Source: Bradyrhizobium manausense (lineage in GTDB: Bacteria; Pseudomonadota; Alphaproteobacteria; Rhizobiales; Xanthobacteraceae). Taken from it: a stretch of DNA of 64,000 nt. The notes beneath the pieces were generated by a model that was not told the origin of the DNA, ran no database searches, and worked only from the letters and a program-made list of their open reading frames with translations. Below are positions 56,129-64,000 of this stretch, piece by piece. Within the stretch, counting starts at the first letter, position 1; each line of letters begins with the position of its first letter. Position numbers and translations under genes: made by a program. The stretch is from positions 62,001 to 126,000 of the forward strand of contig NZ_JAFCLG010000016.1 in NCBI RefSeq assembly GCF_018129685.1. Direction: 5' to 3'.

Positions 56129-57070
56129 ATGAACCTGCGTCAGCTTGAGATTCTGCGTGCCGTCATCCGCCACCGCACCACGGTGGCGGCGGCCGACGAG
56201 CTGGCCCTGTCGCAGCCCGCGGTCAGCAATGCACTGAAGACGATGGAGGCGCAGGCGGGCTTCGCGCTGTTCGAGCGCGTCAACAACAGGCTGTTTCCCA
56301 CCGTGGAGGCGATGGCGCTCTACAAGGAAAGCGAGGCGATCTTTGCGCTGCATGCCAAGCTCGAGAACCGGGTCCGCGACCTGCGCGAGAACCGCTCCGG
56401 GCACCTCTCCATCGTGGCAACGCCGCCGCTCGCCTACAGCATCATTCCCTCAGCGCTATCGGCCTTCCTGCACCGGCGGCCGGAGACGCGCGTATTCTTC
56501 GACGTGCGGCGCTACGAGGGCATCATCGAGGGCGTGCTCAGCCGCGTCGCCGAACTCGGCTTTGCACTGGGGCTGACGCATCATCCCGGCATCGCGCATG
56601 AGGTGGTGCACACCGGTGAGATGGTCTGCGTGCTGCCCCCGCAGCATCCGCTGGCCGACAGGCCGGTGATCTCGGCCACGGATCTCTCTGGCCTCCCCTT
56701 TATCGGGCTCGAGCGCGGCACCCGGCTTGGAGAAGCCGTACGCGACAGCTTTGCCCGCGCGGGCGCGCCGTTCCAGCCGACGGTCGAGGTGCGCTATTGC
56801 AACACGGCCTGTGTGCTCGCGAGCGCCGGCGTCGGCGCCGCCGTGGTCGATCCCTTCTCGCCGCGACAGAACGGCGGGCACGGCCTCGTCGTGCGGCCGT
56901 TTACGCCAACGACGCACGCGGTCGCCTACATGCTATGGTCGGAAGCGGAACCGCTGTCGCGTCTGGCCAAGGCCTTTCTCGGCGAGATCCGCAAGGAGAG
57001 CGCGCTCCTGGAAGGCACAGCGCCGCACCAGCAAGATGGGGCAAAAGCGACTGAGCGTCGCAAGCTTTGA
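56129..57070 (+). CDS. LysR family regulator of the carbamoylase operon
   Basis: 313 residues. HTH LRQLEILRAVIRHRTTVAAADELALSQPAVSNALKTME, then a LysR effector domain (HLSIVATPPLAYSIIPSALSAFL, FIGLERGTRLGEAVRDSF). The ATG at 56129 begins the HTH; in-frame upstream codons are antisense to the carbamoylase gene. Divergent from the carbamoylase operon across 151 bases and upstream of a glutamine amidotransferase by 12 bases. Inducer unknown. Confidence 0.92.
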   Translation: MNLRQLEILRAVIRHRTTVAAADELALSQPAVSNALKTMEAQAGFALFERVNNRLFPTVEAMALYKESEAIFALHAKLENRVRDLRENRSGHLSIVATPPLAYSIIPSALSAFLHRRPETRVFFDVRRYEGIIEGVLSRVAELGFALGLTHHPGIAHEVVHTGEMVCVLPPQHPLADRPVISATDLSGLPFIGLERGTRLGEAVRDSFARAGAPFQPTVEVRYCNTACVLASAGVGAAVVDPFSPRQNGGHGLVVRPFTPTTHAVAYMLWSEAEPLSRLAKAFLGEIRKESALLEGTAPHQQDGAKATERRKL

Positions 57071-57082
57071 CCTGAGGGGAAC

Positions 57083-57787
57083 ATGGCACGCATCACCATC
57101 ATCGAGACAGGACAAGTCCCGCCAAGATATCGCGAGCGGCACGGCTCGTTTCCGGACATGTTCGAGCGGATGGTCCGCGCCGAGGATCCAACTGCGACAG
57201 TCGACGTCGTCAGCATTCCGAATGGCGACACGCTGCCCGATCCGAGCAAGCTCGAAGCCGTCCTGATCACCGGTGCTGCCGCCGGCGTCTATGACGGGCT
57301 CGACTGGATCGCACCGCTCGAGAACTTCGTGCGTACCGCCTACGCCAACAAGACGCCGATGGTCGGCGTCTGCTTCGGCCATCAGCTGATTGCGCAGGCG
57401 CTCGGCGGCACCGTGCGCAAGTCGGAGAAGGGCTGGGGCATCGGCCGGCACGTCTATCAGGTGCTGCCGGAGAACGGAGTCGTCGACGGCGACGAAGTCG
57501 CGATCGCCTGTTCACATCAGGACCAGGTGATCGAAGCGCCCGACGATGCGCTGACGATCCTGTCGTCGGAATTCACGCCGCATGCCGGCCTGCTCTACGC
57601 CAACGGCGCGACGCTGACGGTGCAGCCGCACCCGGAGTTCGACGTGGAATTTGCGCAAATATGCTGCGAGCTGCGCGACGGCAAGGTCCCGGAGGATGTG
57701 GTGGCGGCGGCAAAAGATTCGCTGGCGCAGCCGCTGGACCATGCGAAACTGGGCGGCGCGATTACGCGGTTCTTGGCAAGGCGCTGA
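57083..57787 (+). CDS. Class I glutamine amidotransferase domain protein (PuuD/GMP synthase-like)
   Basis: 234 residues. Cys97 in VGVCFGHQ, His183 and Glu185 in VQPHPEFD form the amidotransferase triad. GATase enzymes of this size hydrolyse gamma-glutamyl compounds or provide ammonia. Starts 12 bases after the LysR stop, so the two are probably co-transcribed. GAGGGGA precedes the ATG. Could remove gamma-glutamyl groups in the same pathway. Confidence 0.9.
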   Translation: MARITIIETGQVPPRYRERHGSFPDMFERMVRAEDPTATVDVVSIPNGDTLPDPSKLEAVLITGAAAGVYDGLDWIAPLENFVRTAYANKTPMVGVCFGHQLIAQALGGTVRKSEKGWGIGRHVYQVLPENGVVDGDEVAIACSHQDQVIEAPDDALTILSSEFTPHAGLLYANGATLTVQPHPEFDVEFAQICCELRDGKVPEDVVAAAKDSLAQPLDHAKLGGAITRFLARR

Positions 57788-57790
57788 GTT

Positions 57791-57939
57791 CACCTCGCCC
57801 CGCTTGCGGGGAGAGGTCGGATTGCATCGAGGATGCAATCCGGGTGAGGGGGACTCTCCACGAGTCCAACTGTCACCGAATTCACCGAGATAGCCCCTCA
57901 CCCCAACGCTCTCCCCGTAAGAACGGGGAGAGCGAGAGG
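57791..57939. repeat. Intergenic structured repeat (CCTCACCC type)
   Basis: Nested inverted segments (CTCGCCCC/GGGGAGAG, ATTGCATC/GATGCAAT, CCGGGTGAGGG/CCCCTCACCC, CTCTCCCC/GGGGAGAG) related to the element at 40901-41031. It fills the gap between convergent GATase and DUF1348 genes and may be a bidirectional terminator. Confidence 0.75.
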
Positions 57940-57946
57940 AAGCAAC

Positions 57947-58414
57947 TCAGAACGGATCCGTCCCCAACCCCGGCACATCCGCCGGCCGCGGCCCTGGTGC
58001 CGCCCAGTGAAAGCGACGGTCCTTCTCCGCGATCATGATGTCGTTGATTGACGCCTCGCGCCGCCGCATCAGGCCGTGCTCGTCGAACTCCCACTGCTCG
58101 TTGCCGTAGGAGCGATACCACTGCCCGCTTGCATCGTGCCATTCATACTGGAAGCGTACCGCGATGCGGTTTTGATCAAAGGCCCAGAGGTCCTTGATCA
58201 GGCGGTAGTCCTGCTCCTTCTCCCATTTGCGGGTGAGGAACGTCACGATGGCCTCGCGGCCCTGGAACACTTCCGAGCGATTGCGCCATCGGCTGTCCTC
58301 GGTATAGGCGAGCGAGACACGCACCGGATCGCGCGAATTCCAGGCGTCCTCGGCCATGCGCGCCTTTTGCGCGGCAGTCTCTCGGGTGAAGGGCGGAAGC
58401 GGTGGGCGCGACAT
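57947..58414 (-). CDS. DUF1348/NTF2-like nuclear transport factor family protein
   Basis: 155 residues. EDAWNSRDPVRVSLAYTEDSRWRNRSEVFQGREAIVTFL, then YRLIKDLWAFDQNRIAVRFQYEWHDASGQWYRSYGNEQWEF, the DUF1348 signature in an NTF2-like fold. Function unknown. Followed upstream (62-76 bases) by ybgC. Same strand as the ruv-ybgC block; not part of the core. Confidence 0.9.
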   Translation of the reverse strand: MSRPPLPPFTRETAAQKARMAEDAWNSRDPVRVSLAYTEDSRWRNRSEVFQGREAIVTFLTRKWEKEQDYRLIKDLWAFDQNRIAVRFQYEWHDASGQWYRSYGNEQWEFDEHGLMRRREASINDIMIAEKDRRFHWAAPGPRPADVPGLGTDPF

Positions 58415-58491
58415 GATAGCCTCATCGGTTTGCAGGGCCGCAATCTATCGCCGCGAGTGGTGGAGTCGATAGGCCATCGCCTATCGGCCGA

Positions 58492-58941
58492 TCACGAAAT
58501 CAGATCGGCCTTCATCAGCGTGCGGATCGACTTCGGGATCGGTTGCGCCCGGCCGCCGCTGATGAAGGCGACGCGCACCTCGGCCTTGACCAGCACATCC
58601 TCACCGCGCCGCACCTCCTGCGCCAGCATGATGGACGCGCCCTTCACCGCCACCGGCCAGGTCACGACATCGAGCACGTCGTCCATCCGTGCCGGCTTGA
58701 GGAAATCCAGATGCATCGAGCGCACGACGAACGCAAAGCCGGCGCCTTCGGTCTCGGGCTGGTCGAACAGCGCCTGCTGCTCGGCGCCCATCAGCCGCAG
58801 ATGATTGGTGCGCCCGCGCTCCATGTAGCGCAGATAATTGGCGTGATAGACGATGCCGGAAAAATCCGTGTCCTCGTAATAGACGCGGACCTGCATGTGG
58901 TGGCGGCCGTCGCGGATCTCGCCGTCGAGGTGAGCTGTCAC
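58492..58941 (-). CDS. ybgC: Tol-Pal-associated acyl-CoA thioesterase YbgC
   Basis: 149 residues. The hot-dog thioesterase motif YYEDTDFSGIVYHANYLRYMERGR is complete. YbgC hydrolyses acyl-CoA/acyl-ACP at the membrane and associates with Tol-Pal genes. GTG start at 58941, with GAGG about eight bases upstream. In other alphaproteobacteria it directly precedes tolQ; here it is separated by about 47 kb. The metallophosphoesterase gene sits between it and ruvB. Confidence 0.94.
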   Translation of the reverse strand: MTAHLDGEIRDGRHHMQVRVYYEDTDFSGIVYHANYLRYMERGRTNHLRLMGAEQQALFDQPETEGAGFAFVVRSMHLDFLKPARMDDVLDVVTWPVAVKGASIMLAQEVRRGEDVLVKAEVRVAFISGGRAQPIPKSIRTLMKADLIS

Positions 58942-59010
58942 GTCGCGAGCCTCTTCGCCTGTCGCTACAGGTCCGTTTTGCGCAAAAACGGACCATTGCG
59001 CAAGCTTACA

Positions 59011-59928
59011 CTACACGACCACCGGCGCTCGGCCCAAATTCACTTCGACGATCTCCGGTGGTACGCCGACACGGACCGGCACGATGCTGCAACCAAGGCC
59101 GCCGGAGATGATGACGTCGCAATTCAGCCGCAGATGGCCATAGACGAGCGGAACGCCACGCTGCGGCGGAAGCGCCGGCGACCAACCGAACAGGCGCACC
59201 TGGCCGCCATGGGTGTGACCGGACAATTGCAGCGCCACGCGCGCGGGCACGCGCGTCGCGATATAGGGCTCATGCGCGAGGAGGATGATCGGCGCGTCAT
59301 CGGTGATCTTGGCGAGCGTCGCACTGAGATCGTCGGCACCGAAACTCCTTGCGAGGCCATAGCGCAGCGCCGGCGCAAAAGCGAGCTGATCACCGAGACC
59401 GGCGAGCCAGAACGAGCGGCCATTCCTGGTCAGACGCACGACGTCGTTCTCGTAGACGGGAATGCCGGCCGTCTCCAGCGCGCGATGGGCAACCGTCGTT
59501 CCCTGCCCGGCCCGCTGCACGCCCCTGTCGTCCCAATAGTCATGATTGCCCATGACGGCATGAACACCGAGCGGCGCCTTCAGGCCGTTCAGCACCCTCG
59601 CCCACTCACCGGCCGGAATGATCCGCGTGACATGATGATGACCGGCGACGTAATCGCCGAGCAGCGCGATCATGTCGGGCTTGAGCGCATTGGCCTGGTC
59701 GACGATGGCCTCGATGCGTTCCAGCGACATCCAGGGATCGCAGGCGTGGATATCGGCGATGACAGCGATCTTCAGCGGAAAGTCCGCGGGCCATTGCGGC
59801 GGGGTCGGATGATAGCGGGTGACGCGTGGCCGCAGCTCCGGCTCGACACCGACACCATAGGCGGCCGTCGAGACACCGAGCGCGGACAGGCCGCCGACGG
59901 AACGGATGAGATGACGCCGAGAAATCAT
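59011..59928 (-). CDS. Tat-exported metallophosphoesterase
   Basis: 305 residues. Twin-arginine signal SRRHLIRSVGGLSALGV, then metal motifs IADIHACD, LLGDYVAG, VMGNHDYWDD, LLAHEP and LSGHTHGG, all complete. Periplasmic or membrane-associated phosphoesterase, often UDP-2,3-diacylglucosamine- or calcineurin-like; substrate unknown. Between ybgC and ruvB. Confidence 0.92.
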   Translation of the reverse strand: MISRRHLIRSVGGLSALGVSTAAYGVGVEPELRPRVTRYHPTPPQWPADFPLKIAVIADIHACDPWMSLERIEAIVDQANALKPDMIALLGDYVAGHHHVTRIIPAGEWARVLNGLKAPLGVHAVMGNHDYWDDRGVQRAGQGTTVAHRALETAGIPVYENDVVRLTRNGRSFWLAGLGDQLAFAPALRYGLARSFGADDLSATLAKITDDAPIILLAHEPYIATRVPARVALQLSGHTHGGQVRLFGWSPALPPQRGVPLVYGHLRLNCDVIISGGLGCSIVPVRVGVPPEIVEVNLGRAPVVV

Positions 59929-60058
59929 GCAAGCCCGCTTCTGATGCGCTTCCGTGATGCGGCCTGAATCGAGCGGAATTGGGGTGCGCTTGTGCAGTTC
60001 ATCTGCACGGAGGTTACCGAAAGTTCATGACGGCCAGAACAATTGACGATGGCGCAGT

Positions 60059-61153
60059 TCACTCGTCGCTCTCATCCGTGCCGAACAGACCGAACTGGGC
60101 CGCAGCATCGCGCGAGGGCTCGGCGATGCCGAGATGGCGGAAGGCGTGGGAGGTGAGCAGCCGGCCGCGCGGGGTGCGCTGGAGATAGCCGCACTGGATG
60201 AGATATGGCTCGATGATGTCCTCGATCGCATCGCGCGGCTCTGATAGAGCCGCCGCCATCGTCTCGACGCCGACCGGACCGCCGCCATAGTTGGTCGCAA
60301 TCGTCGTGAGATAGCGGCGGTCCATGGCGTCGAGGCCGGCGGCATCGACTTCGAGCGCACTGAGCGCATGGTCGGCGATCTTGCGATCAATCTTGTCGGC
60401 ATCGGCGGCCGAGGCGAAATCGCGCACGCGGCGGAGCAGGCGGCCAGCGATGCGCGGCGTGCCGCGGGCCCGGCGCGCGATCTCGTTGGCGCCATCCGCG
60501 CTCATGCCGACGTTGAGCACGCGTGCGCCGCGCGTGACGATGCTCTCCAGCTCCTCGATCGTATAGAAATTGAGGCGAACCGGAATACCGAAGCGGTCGC
60601 GCAGGGGATTGGTCAGCAGGCCGGCACGCGTGGTGGCGCCGACGAGGGTGAACTTCGACAGCTCGATCTTGACCGAGCGCGCCGCAGGGCCCTCGCCGAT
60701 GATGAGGTCGAGCTGAAAGTCCTCCATCGCGGGATAGAGCACCTCCTCGACCGCAGGGCTCAGGCGATGGATTTCGTCGATGAAGAGCACATCGCGCTCT
60801 TCGAGATTGGTCAAGAGCGCGGCGAGATCGCCGGCCTTGGCGATCACAGGCCCCGACGTGGCACGAAAGCCGACGCCGAGCTCCTTGGCCACGATCTGCG
60901 CCAGCGTGGTCTTGCCGAGGCCGGGCGGACCGACGAACAGCACGTGATCGAGCGCCTCGCCGCGCTTGCGCGCCGCCTCGATGAAGATCGAGAGATTCTT
61001 GCGCGCCTGCTGCTGGCCGACGAAGTCCGATAGCGATTGCGGACGCAGCGCGGTATCGCCAACATCGTCGCTGCGGCGCTCCGGCGAGACCATGCGATTG
61101 GCCTTTGGATCAGCCTTTGGACCAGCCTTGGGATCAGCCTTGGGATCGCTCAC
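60059..61153 (-). CDS. ruvB: Holliday junction branch migration ATPase RuvB
   Basis: 364 residues. Walker A VGPPGLGKTTLA, Walker B DVLFIDEIHRL, sensor GATTRAGLLTNPLRDRFG and the C-terminal RGRLLT winged helix. Moves Holliday junctions with RuvA. GTG start at 61153 overlaps the ruvA stop by four bases. The first 20 residues are an unusual DPKA repeat; an ATG at 61090 would omit it. Confidence 0.97.
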   Translation of the reverse strand: MSDPKADPKAGPKADPKANRMVSPERRSDDVGDTALRPQSLSDFVGQQQARKNLSIFIEAARKRGEALDHVLFVGPPGLGKTTLAQIVAKELGVGFRATSGPVIAKAGDLAALLTNLEERDVLFIDEIHRLSPAVEEVLYPAMEDFQLDLIIGEGPAARSVKIELSKFTLVGATTRAGLLTNPLRDRFGIPVRLNFYTIEELESIVTRGARVLNVGMSADGANEIARRARGTPRIAGRLLRRVRDFASAADADKIDRKIADHALSALEVDAAGLDAMDRRYLTTIATNYGGGPVGVETMAAALSEPRDAIEDIIEPYLIQCGYLQRTPRGRLLTSHAFRHLGIAEPSRDAAAQFGLFGTDESDE

Positions 61154-61767
61154 TTCGCGAGCTCCTTCAGGCCGAGGCGAATGAGCTGCGCCGTCTCGGC
61201 ATTCTCACCCGCACTGCGCGAGGCTGATGCGATCGCCGCGGCGGCCTGCGGCTGACCGTAGCCGAGATTGACCAACGCAGAGATCGCGTCCGCAACCGGC
61301 CGCGGTGCGCGCTGGTCGTCGACGGCGCCGGCAAGATGCACGACGGCGGGATCGACATTGGCGAAGGCCGGCGCCTTGTCCTTCAATTCGGTGACGATGC
61401 GCTCGGCGACCTTGGGCCCGACGCCGGGCGTGCGCGCGACAGCGGCCTTGTCGCGCAAGGCAATCGCGTTGGCGAGATCGGCAGGCGCCAGCGTGCCGAG
61501 CACGGCGAGCGCGACTTTTGCTCCCACGCCCTGCACGGTCTGGAGCAGACGAAACCATTCGCGCTCCTGGTCGGTGCGGAAGCCGAATAGCTTGATCTGA
61601 TCCTCCCGGACGTAGGTCTCGATCGACAAGACGGCCGCCTCACCCGGCGAGGGCAAGTGCTGCAAGGTGCGGGAAGAGCAGTGCACCTGGTAACCGACGC
61701 CGCCGACGTCGAGGATCACATAATCCTCGCCGTAGGAATCGATCAGCCCCTTGAGCTTGCCGATCAT
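61150..61767 (-). CDS. ruvA: Holliday junction-binding subunit RuvA
   Basis: 205 residues. N-terminal OB-fold domain (MIGKLKGLIDSYGEDYVILDVGGVGYQVHC), two helix-hairpin-helix motifs (LLQTVQGVGAKVALAVL and ARTPGVGPKVAERIV), and a C-terminal domain that binds RuvB. Start overlaps the ruvC stop by four bases. Confidence 0.97.
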   Translation of the reverse strand: MIGKLKGLIDSYGEDYVILDVGGVGYQVHCSSRTLQHLPSPGEAAVLSIETYVREDQIKLFGFRTDQEREWFRLLQTVQGVGAKVALAVLGTLAPADLANAIALRDKAAVARTPGVGPKVAERIVTELKDKAPAFANVDPAVVHLAGAVDDQRAPRPVADAISALVNLGYGQPQAAAAIASASRSAGENAETAQLIRLGLKELAK

Positions 61768-62291
61768 AGTCCCACCACCTTCAGCCTGAGCGCCGCGCTC
61801 TGGCGATGATGGGCATGGGTGATGGCGATGGCGAGCGCGTCGGCGGCATCCGCCGACGGCGGCTCGGCCTTGGGCAACAATATCTTCAGCATCATCGCGA
61901 TCTGCTGCTTGTCGGCATGGCCCGCGCCGACCACCGTCTTCTTCACCTGGTTGGGCGCGTATTCGGCGACGGAGATACCGAACATCGCGGGCGCCAGCAT
62001 GGCGACACCGCGGGCCTGGCCGAGCTTCAGCGTCGCGACGCCGTCCTTGTTCACGAAGGTCTGCTCGACCGCGGCTTCCATCGGCCGGTGATTGGAGAGA
62101 ATGGCGGCGAGCCCTTCATGGATCGCCAGCAGCCGGCTCGCCAGCGGCAAATCGTCCGGCGGTTCCACAGAACCGCAGGCGACGTAGATCAGGCGGTTGC
62201 CGTCAGCCTCGATCACGCCCCAGCCGGTACGGCGCAGGCCGGGGTCGATGCCGATGATGCGAACGGGTTGGCGAATCGGGAGCGCGGTCAT
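61764..62291 (-). CDS. ruvC: Holliday junction resolvase RuvC
   Basis: 175 residues. IIGIDPGLRRTGWGVIE with first catalytic Asp, the EQTFVNKDGVATLKLGQARGV block and DAADALAIAITHAH with the last acidic residues. Cuts Holliday junctions. First gene of ruvCAB. Confidence 0.97.
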   Translation of the reverse strand: MTALPIRQPVRIIGIDPGLRRTGWGVIEADGNRLIYVACGSVEPPDDLPLASRLLAIHEGLAAILSNHRPMEAAVEQTFVNKDGVATLKLGQARGVAMLAPAMFGISVAEYAPNQVKKTVVGAGHADKQQIAMMLKILLPKAEPPSADAADALAIAITHAHHRQSAALRLKVVGL

Positions 62292-62371
62292 GAGCCAGTG
62301 ATAGCGGTTGGCCCATGATAGCGAAACAGAAACAGAACAGAAGTCCCCCGGGGAAAGGGGGGCCCCTCGCC

Positions 62372-63118
62372 CTACCCGCCCATCTTCGCGACCAGCGCGT
62401 CCGAAATCTCGAAATTGGCGTAAACGTTCTGGACGTCGTCGTGCTCGTTGAGCAGGTCCATCAGCTTCAAGAGCTTCTCGCCGGTCTCGTCGTCGACCGC
62501 GACCGTGTTCTGCGGCTTCCAGATCAGCGCGGCCTTGCGTGGCTCGCCGAACTTGGCTTCCAGCGCCTTGGCGACGTCGCGATAGCTTTCGGTCGAGGCG
62601 TAGATCTCGTGGCCGCCTTCACCCGAGACGACGTCGTCGGCGCCGGCCTCGATCGCCGCATCGAGCACGGCGTCGTCATCGGCGACGCTGCGGTCGTATT
62701 CGATGATGCCGGTGCGATCGAACATGAAGGACACCGAGCCGGTTTCGCCGAGATTGCCGCCGGATTTGGTGAAGAAGGAGCGGATGTCGGAGGCGGCGCG
62801 GTTGCGGTTGTCGGTCAGCGCCTCGACGATGACGGCAACGCCGCCGGGGCCGTAGCCCTCGTAGCGGATCTCGTCATAATTCTCGCCGTCGCTGCCGAGC
62901 GCCTTCTTGATGGCACGTTCGATATTGTCCTTCGGCATGTTCTCCTGCCGCGCGGCGATCACGGCGGCGCGCAGGCGGGGATTCATGGCGGGGTCGGGGG
63001 TACCGAGCTTGGCCGCGACGGTGATTTCGCGGGCCAGCTTGCCGAACAGCTTCGACTTCTGCGCATCCTGCCGCCCCTTGCGGTGCATGATGTTCTTGAA
63101 TTGGGAATGTCCGGCCAT
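62372..63118 (-). CDS. yebC: YebC/PmpR family transcription/translation regulator
   Basis: 248 residues. MAGHSQFKNIMHRKGRQDAQKSKLFGKLAREI and DNIERAIKKALG, then YEGYGPGGVAVIVEALTDNRNRAASDIRSFFTKSGG, the YebC signature. Recent work links the family to ribosome rescue at proline stretches or to transcription. Upstream of ruvC by 80 bases, as in many genomes. Divergent from the chemoreceptor. Confidence 0.96.
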   Translation of the reverse strand: MAGHSQFKNIMHRKGRQDAQKSKLFGKLAREITVAAKLGTPDPAMNPRLRAAVIAARQENMPKDNIERAIKKALGSDGENYDEIRYEGYGPGGVAVIVEALTDNRNRAASDIRSFFTKSGGNLGETGSVSFMFDRTGIIEYDRSVADDDAVLDAAIEAGADDVVSGEGGHEIYASTESYRDVAKALEAKFGEPRKAALIWKPQNTVAVDDETGEKLLKLMDLLNEHDDVQNVYANFEISDALVAKMGG

Positions 63119-63325
63119 GCGTGATGTTCTCTAGGAATCGTGCGCCAAAGGTGAGAGTGGGGAAGCGCGGCCTTATAGGCCGCCAACCCACCGGAATGAA
63201 AGAGCCTCTCATACTTTAAGGTAATATCGTAGAGGATCGTGCCCAGAAGTCAGGCACCGTTAACTCTGATTTCATTCCGACTTGCGAAAATAACGTCCGC
63301 TCATCTCCGGACAAGAGTAGACCCA

Positions 63326-64000
63326 ATGGCCTTCGCACTATTTCGGAAGCGCCGGCCGGATGCGCCCGCACCAGCGGCAGCTCCGCAGGCTGCGCAGCCG
63401 GCAGCCTTGCCTCCGGCCGCCGAGGTCGATTCAGCCCGCGAAATCCTGGAACTGCTGGAACTCGAGCTCGGCGCCATGATCCGCCAGCTCGAGCGCGCCG
63501 CCAATTCGGTGGCGGGCGGAGCCGAGGCGACGGCCGTGACGCTTGCCGATATCCGTCGGCGCACCGATGCGCTGACCGGACGGACCAATGCCGCGCAGTC
63601 CAATGCCTCGAGCTTTGCCCATGCCGCCGACAAGTTCACCCAATCCGCGCACGGAATCGGCGCGCAGGTCCGCGAGGCCGGCAAGCTCGCCGACGAGGCC
63701 AGCGCCGCGGCCGAGGAAGCGCGCGCCAATGTCGACCGCCTGCGCGAATCCTCCGCGGCGATCGGCAATGTCGTCAATCTGATCGCCCAGATCGCGCGGC
63801 AGACCACGCTGCTCGCGCTCAACTCCACCATCGAAGCCGCGCGCGCGGGCGCCGCCGGCAAGGGCTTCGCCGTCGTCGCCACCGAAGTGAAGGCGCTGGC
63901 GGTGCAGACCCAGAGCGCGACGGAAGAGATCTCCAAGAAGATCGACGCGCTCCAGCGCGACGCTGCCGGCTCCGTGAATGCGGTGCATCGCATCTCGCAG
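63326..64000 (+). CDS. Cytoplasmic methyl-accepting chemotaxis-type protein (cut by window edge)
   Basis: 225 residues visible from ATG 63326. No membrane helix: a Pro/Ala-rich N-terminal segment (about 10-36) leads to a helical signalling domain with NVVNLIAQIARQTTLLALNST and VVATEVKALAVQTQSATEEI, the MCP tip. A soluble receptor or scaffold that signals to CheA; the remaining sequence lies outside the window. Confidence 0.9.
   Translation, partial: MAFALFRKRRPDAPAPAAAPQAAQPAALPPAAEVDSAREILELLELELGAMIRQLERAANSVAGGAEATAVTLADIRRRTDALTGRTNAAQSNASSFAHAADKFTQSAHGIGAQVREAGKLADEASAAAEEARANVDRLRESSAAIGNVVNLIAQIARQTTLLALNSTIEAARAGAAGKGFAVVATEVKALAVQTQSATEEISKKIDALQRDAAGSVNAVHRISQ

Overview
The window is a GC-rich alphaproteobacterial chromosome segment. 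Protein sequences, the GNAT/GGDEF/HWE-kinase/DUF2852/DUF1488 repertoire, and the many GTCGTCC..GGACGAC and CCTCACCC-type intergenic palindromes fit Bradyrhizobium or a close relative; this is an inference from style, not from a database search. No rRNA, tRNA, CRISPR array, integrase or transposase was recognised.

Two blocks of conserved housekeeping genes frame the window, all on the minus strand. On the left, in transcription order, are tolQ-tolR-tolA-tolB, then an FeeM/autoinducer-synthase-like GNAT enzyme and a GGDEF/EAL protein lying between tolB and pal, then pal, cpoB, tilS and ftsH (cut by the window edge). On the right are yebC-ruvC-ruvA-ruvB, a Tat-exported metallophosphoesterase and ybgC. 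In many alphaproteobacteria ruvCAB-ybgC-tolQRAB-pal-cpoB-tilS-ftsH is one neighbourhood, so about 47 kb (roughly 11.4-58.5 kb) appears to sit inside a normally contiguous cluster.

The first half of that middle region (11.8-37.6 kb) is a mosaic. It holds cysE, a fatty-acid desaturase, small membrane proteins, a TetR regulator with DUF2852 that share a palindromic operator, and YCII/DGPF proteins. It also has an ECF42-type sigma factor with its DGPF partner, a hydroxypyruvate reductase-like enzyme, a chemoreceptor, a second TetR with a GST, ATP-dependent hydantoinase A/B, a sirtuin, an HWE histidine kinase, a decayed NCS2 nucleobase permease fragment and dctA.

The second half (37.6-57.8 kb) is a coherent nitrogen-compound catabolic region. 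One unit has a polyamine/opine-type ABC transporter, FAD amine oxidoreductases with HcnABC/opine-oxidase-like subunits, and RidA, under a divergent LysR. The other is a tight nine-gene run: N-carbamoyl-amino-acid hydrolase, polar amino-acid-type ABC transporter with two binding proteins, NodB-fold (PuuE/allantoinase-like) hydrolase, Asp/Glu/hydantoin racemase, orphan family-5 binding protein and amidohydrolase. It also has a divergent LysR, followed by a glutamine amidotransferase. Together they could import a cyclic ureide, hydantoin or opine-like compound, open it, remove the carbamoyl group and oxidatively deaminate the amino acid. That pathway is inference; the substrate is unknown. This is the best candidate for an undescribed system here.

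The right end begins a cytoplasmic chemoreceptor gene, cut by the window edge.
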